Source: JADLHS01 sp039806955
GTDB taxonomy: Bacteria > Verrucomicrobiota > Verrucomicrobiia > Limisphaerales > JADLHS01
Length of the DNA stretch: 64,000 nt
Direction of reading: 5' to 3'
Assembly: GCA_039806955.1 (NCBI GenBank)
Contig: JBDHQI010000005.1
Location: 1 to 64,000 of the forward strand
Every line of letters starts with the position of its first letter. Position 1 is the stretch's first letter. Under the pieces are notes generated by a model. The model searched no databases, was not told the DNA's origin, and saw nothing but the letters and a program-made list of their open reading frames with translations. Positions 62,666 to 64,000 of the stretch are shown here, in pieces. The position numbers were made by a program, and so were the translations under genes.

Positions 62666-64000
62666 ATGACTTTCCTGCCGATTGTCGAACGCGAATTGCG
62701 CCTGGCGGCACAACGCCGCGCGACGTTCTGGTCGCGTCTGGTGGCAGCGTTGGTGGCGCTGCTGATGGGGTGCGGTCTGTATGTTTTGTTGACTGTAGTG
62801 CCCGGCGGAATCGGTACGCACATCGGGCGGGTGCTGTTTGAGACGTTAACCTGGATGTCGGTGATTGCCGCCTCGTTGGTTGGAGTGTTTTTTACCGCCG
62901 ACGCATTAAGCGAGGAAAAGCGCGAAGGCACGCTGGGGTTGTTGTTCTTGACCAACCTGCGCGGTTACGACGTGATCTTCGGCAAATTGCTGGCGACGTC
63001 GTGTCGATCAATTTTTCCGATCCTAGCCATTTTCCCGATTTTTGCCGCCACTCAATTGCTGGGCGGGGTGGCGGGAGGCACATTCTGGCGCGTGATGCTG
63101 GCGCTGACGCATGCTTTGATTTTTTCACTGATCTGCGGGTTGTTGGTGTCGGCGTTGAGTCGGCATCCACAAAAAGCGTTGTTCGGAACTCTGGCGTTGC
63201 TGTTCGTGCTGCTGACGGCGGGCTTTGCGATTGATGGCTGGTGGGCGTATGCGCGGGCACGCCCGTTTACTCTGCGATGGTCTTTGACCAGTCCGTTTTT
63301 CGTATTCTCATCAGCCAGCAGGGATCCAAATTTATTTTGGCTGGGACTCCTGGTCAGTCAGGGGATGGTGTGGGGATTGTTTGCCACGACCTGCTTTTTA
63401 ATTTCGCGGACGTGGCGGGAGCGGCGCGGCGCGCGTTCCACCCGTGTGGGAATGCGGCGGAATGGGCGGCTATCGGGCGCGGCGCGCCGGCGACGCTGCG
63501 CGTCCGCCAGTTGGCTGGAAAACAGTCCGATTCTGGGGCTCGTCGGACGGCGGCGCGGTCAGGCACTGTGGTTGTGGATGGGCGTATTGATGTTGCTGGG
63601 CGGATGGTTTTATGCCCAGCAGAACAGTAATTCCGCGATGAACGGGTTGTTGGCGATTCTGATGTTGCAACTGATACCTCTCGCGCTAAGCCTCTGGGTA
63701 GCGTCGCTCGCCTGCCATTTGTTTGCGGAATTGCGCGGCGCGCGTTGGATCGAACTGCTGTTGGTCGCACCGCTGGATTTCACAAAAGTGGCCCCGACCG
63801 CCTGGCGTGGATTATTGCGCTTATTCGGTCTGCCGGTCACCGCTATTTTTCTGATCCTACTAACCGTTGGCTTCACGAATCCGATCGCGCCCTTGACTGC
63901 CGCATCAAGTCTGACGTTTTCCTTGCTATCAGACTCGATGGTTCGCGGCCTTCTCGCGCTGGGCGGAGTGGTCGTATGGATAACAAATTTGATCGCACTG
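62666..64000 (+). CDS. ABC-2 type permease, partial (runs off the window)
   Basis: An uninterrupted frame of 445 codons from ATG 62666 reaches the window edge. It opens MTFLPIVERELRLAAQRRAT, then hydrophobic segments and LSEEKREGTLGLLFLTNLRG, the ABC-2 cytoplasmic loop. Membrane helices follow (IFSLICGLLVSALS, ALFGTLALLFVLLTAGF, NGLLAILMLQLIPLALSLWV). It is a paralogue of the permease at 50452-52023. The cognate ATPase is not in the window unless it is shared. The 3' end is missing. Confidence 0.85.
   Translation, partial: MTFLPIVERELRLAAQRRATFWSRLVAALVALLMGCGLYVLLTVVPGGIGTHIGRVLFETLTWMSVIAASLVGVFFTADALSEEKREGTLGLLFLTNLRGYDVIFGKLLATSCRSIFPILAIFPIFAATQLLGGVAGGTFWRVMLALTHALIFSLICGLLVSALSRHPQKALFGTLALLFVLLTAGFAIDGWWAYARARPFTLRWSLTSPFFVFSSASRDPNLFWLGLLVSQGMVWGLFATTCFLISRTWRERRGARSTRVGMRRNGRLSGAARRRRCASASWLENSPILGLVGRRRGQALWLWMGVLMLLGGWFYAQQNSNSAMNGLLAILMLQLIPLALSLWVASLACHLFAELRGARWIELLLVAPLDFTKVAPTAWRGLLRLFGLPVTAIFLILLTVGFTNPIAPLTAASSLTFSLLSDSMVRGLLALGGVVVWITNLIAL

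Noticed and set aside
1..64000. tRNA, rRNA, riboswitch or replication-origin features
   Set aside because: No cloverleaf, rRNA-like block, known aptamer core or DnaA-box cluster was recognised by eye. A covariance-model scan would be decisive.

Overview
The window looks like a chromosomal segment of a Verrucomicrobiota bacterium (Pedosphaera/Limisphaera-like). This is inferred, not shown by a marker gene. The grounds are high GC, many very large secreted proteins built from LamG-like, Ig-like, lamin-tail and CotH modules, several Tat-exported Gfo/Idh/MocA oxidoreductases, a DUF1501/DUF1800 pair, and intergenic stretches filled with dispersed palindromic repeats. No rRNA or tRNA was recognised.

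Layout. (1) 0.6-34 kb is a secreted-protein and glycan/phosphoester region: a duplicated propeller/Ig protein, a PHB-depolymerase-like esterase, a LamG/Ig giant, a frameshifted beta-helix/PKD gene, a Tat-exported GH116-type glycosidase carrying an extra beta-sandwich, two Tat-exported MocA oxidoreductases, a metallophosphoesterase with a CBM9-like tail, a DUF5652 membrane protein, an NPCBM plus alpha/alpha-toroid glycosidase, a double GDPD phosphodiesterase, a CotH/LTD giant and a four-copy LamG-like protein. (2) 34.2-48.2 kb is a complete type I-G (formerly I-U) CRISPR-Cas locus. It has 27 identical repeats, a leader, cas2, a cas4-cas1 fusion, csb2, csb1, csx17 and cas3 with a C-terminal HD domain. 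A DUF1016 N-terminal fragment and a ParE/RelE-type toxin-antitoxin pair are wedged between cas3 and csx17. (3) 48.2-64 kb holds an ISAs1 remnant, a Tat-exported aldo/keto reductase, an ABC-2 export operon (membrane protein, ATPase, permease), DUF1501 and DUF1800 genes, a lysine 6-aminotransferase plus aminoadipate-semialdehyde dehydrogenase pair (lysine catabolism), a decayed IS and a second ABC-2 permease running off the end.

How the genes work together. The Cas genes run right to left toward the array with 2-4 nt gaps or overlaps, so cas2, cas4-cas1, csb2, csb1 and csx17 look co-transcribed. Adaptation (Cas4-Cas1, Cas2) lies next to the leader at 36.5-36.7 kb. Five of the large Sec-type proteins share a similar C-terminal tail of about 60 residues ending in an aromatic-aromatic-Arg motif, while the Tat-exported enzymes lack it. 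I infer a common sorting or anchoring function. The most unusual points are that C-terminal family, in-frame invasion of the cas4-cas1 gene by intergenic repeats, a relic of a second csb2 3' end, and the toxin-antitoxin/DUF1016 insertion that splits the cas operon.
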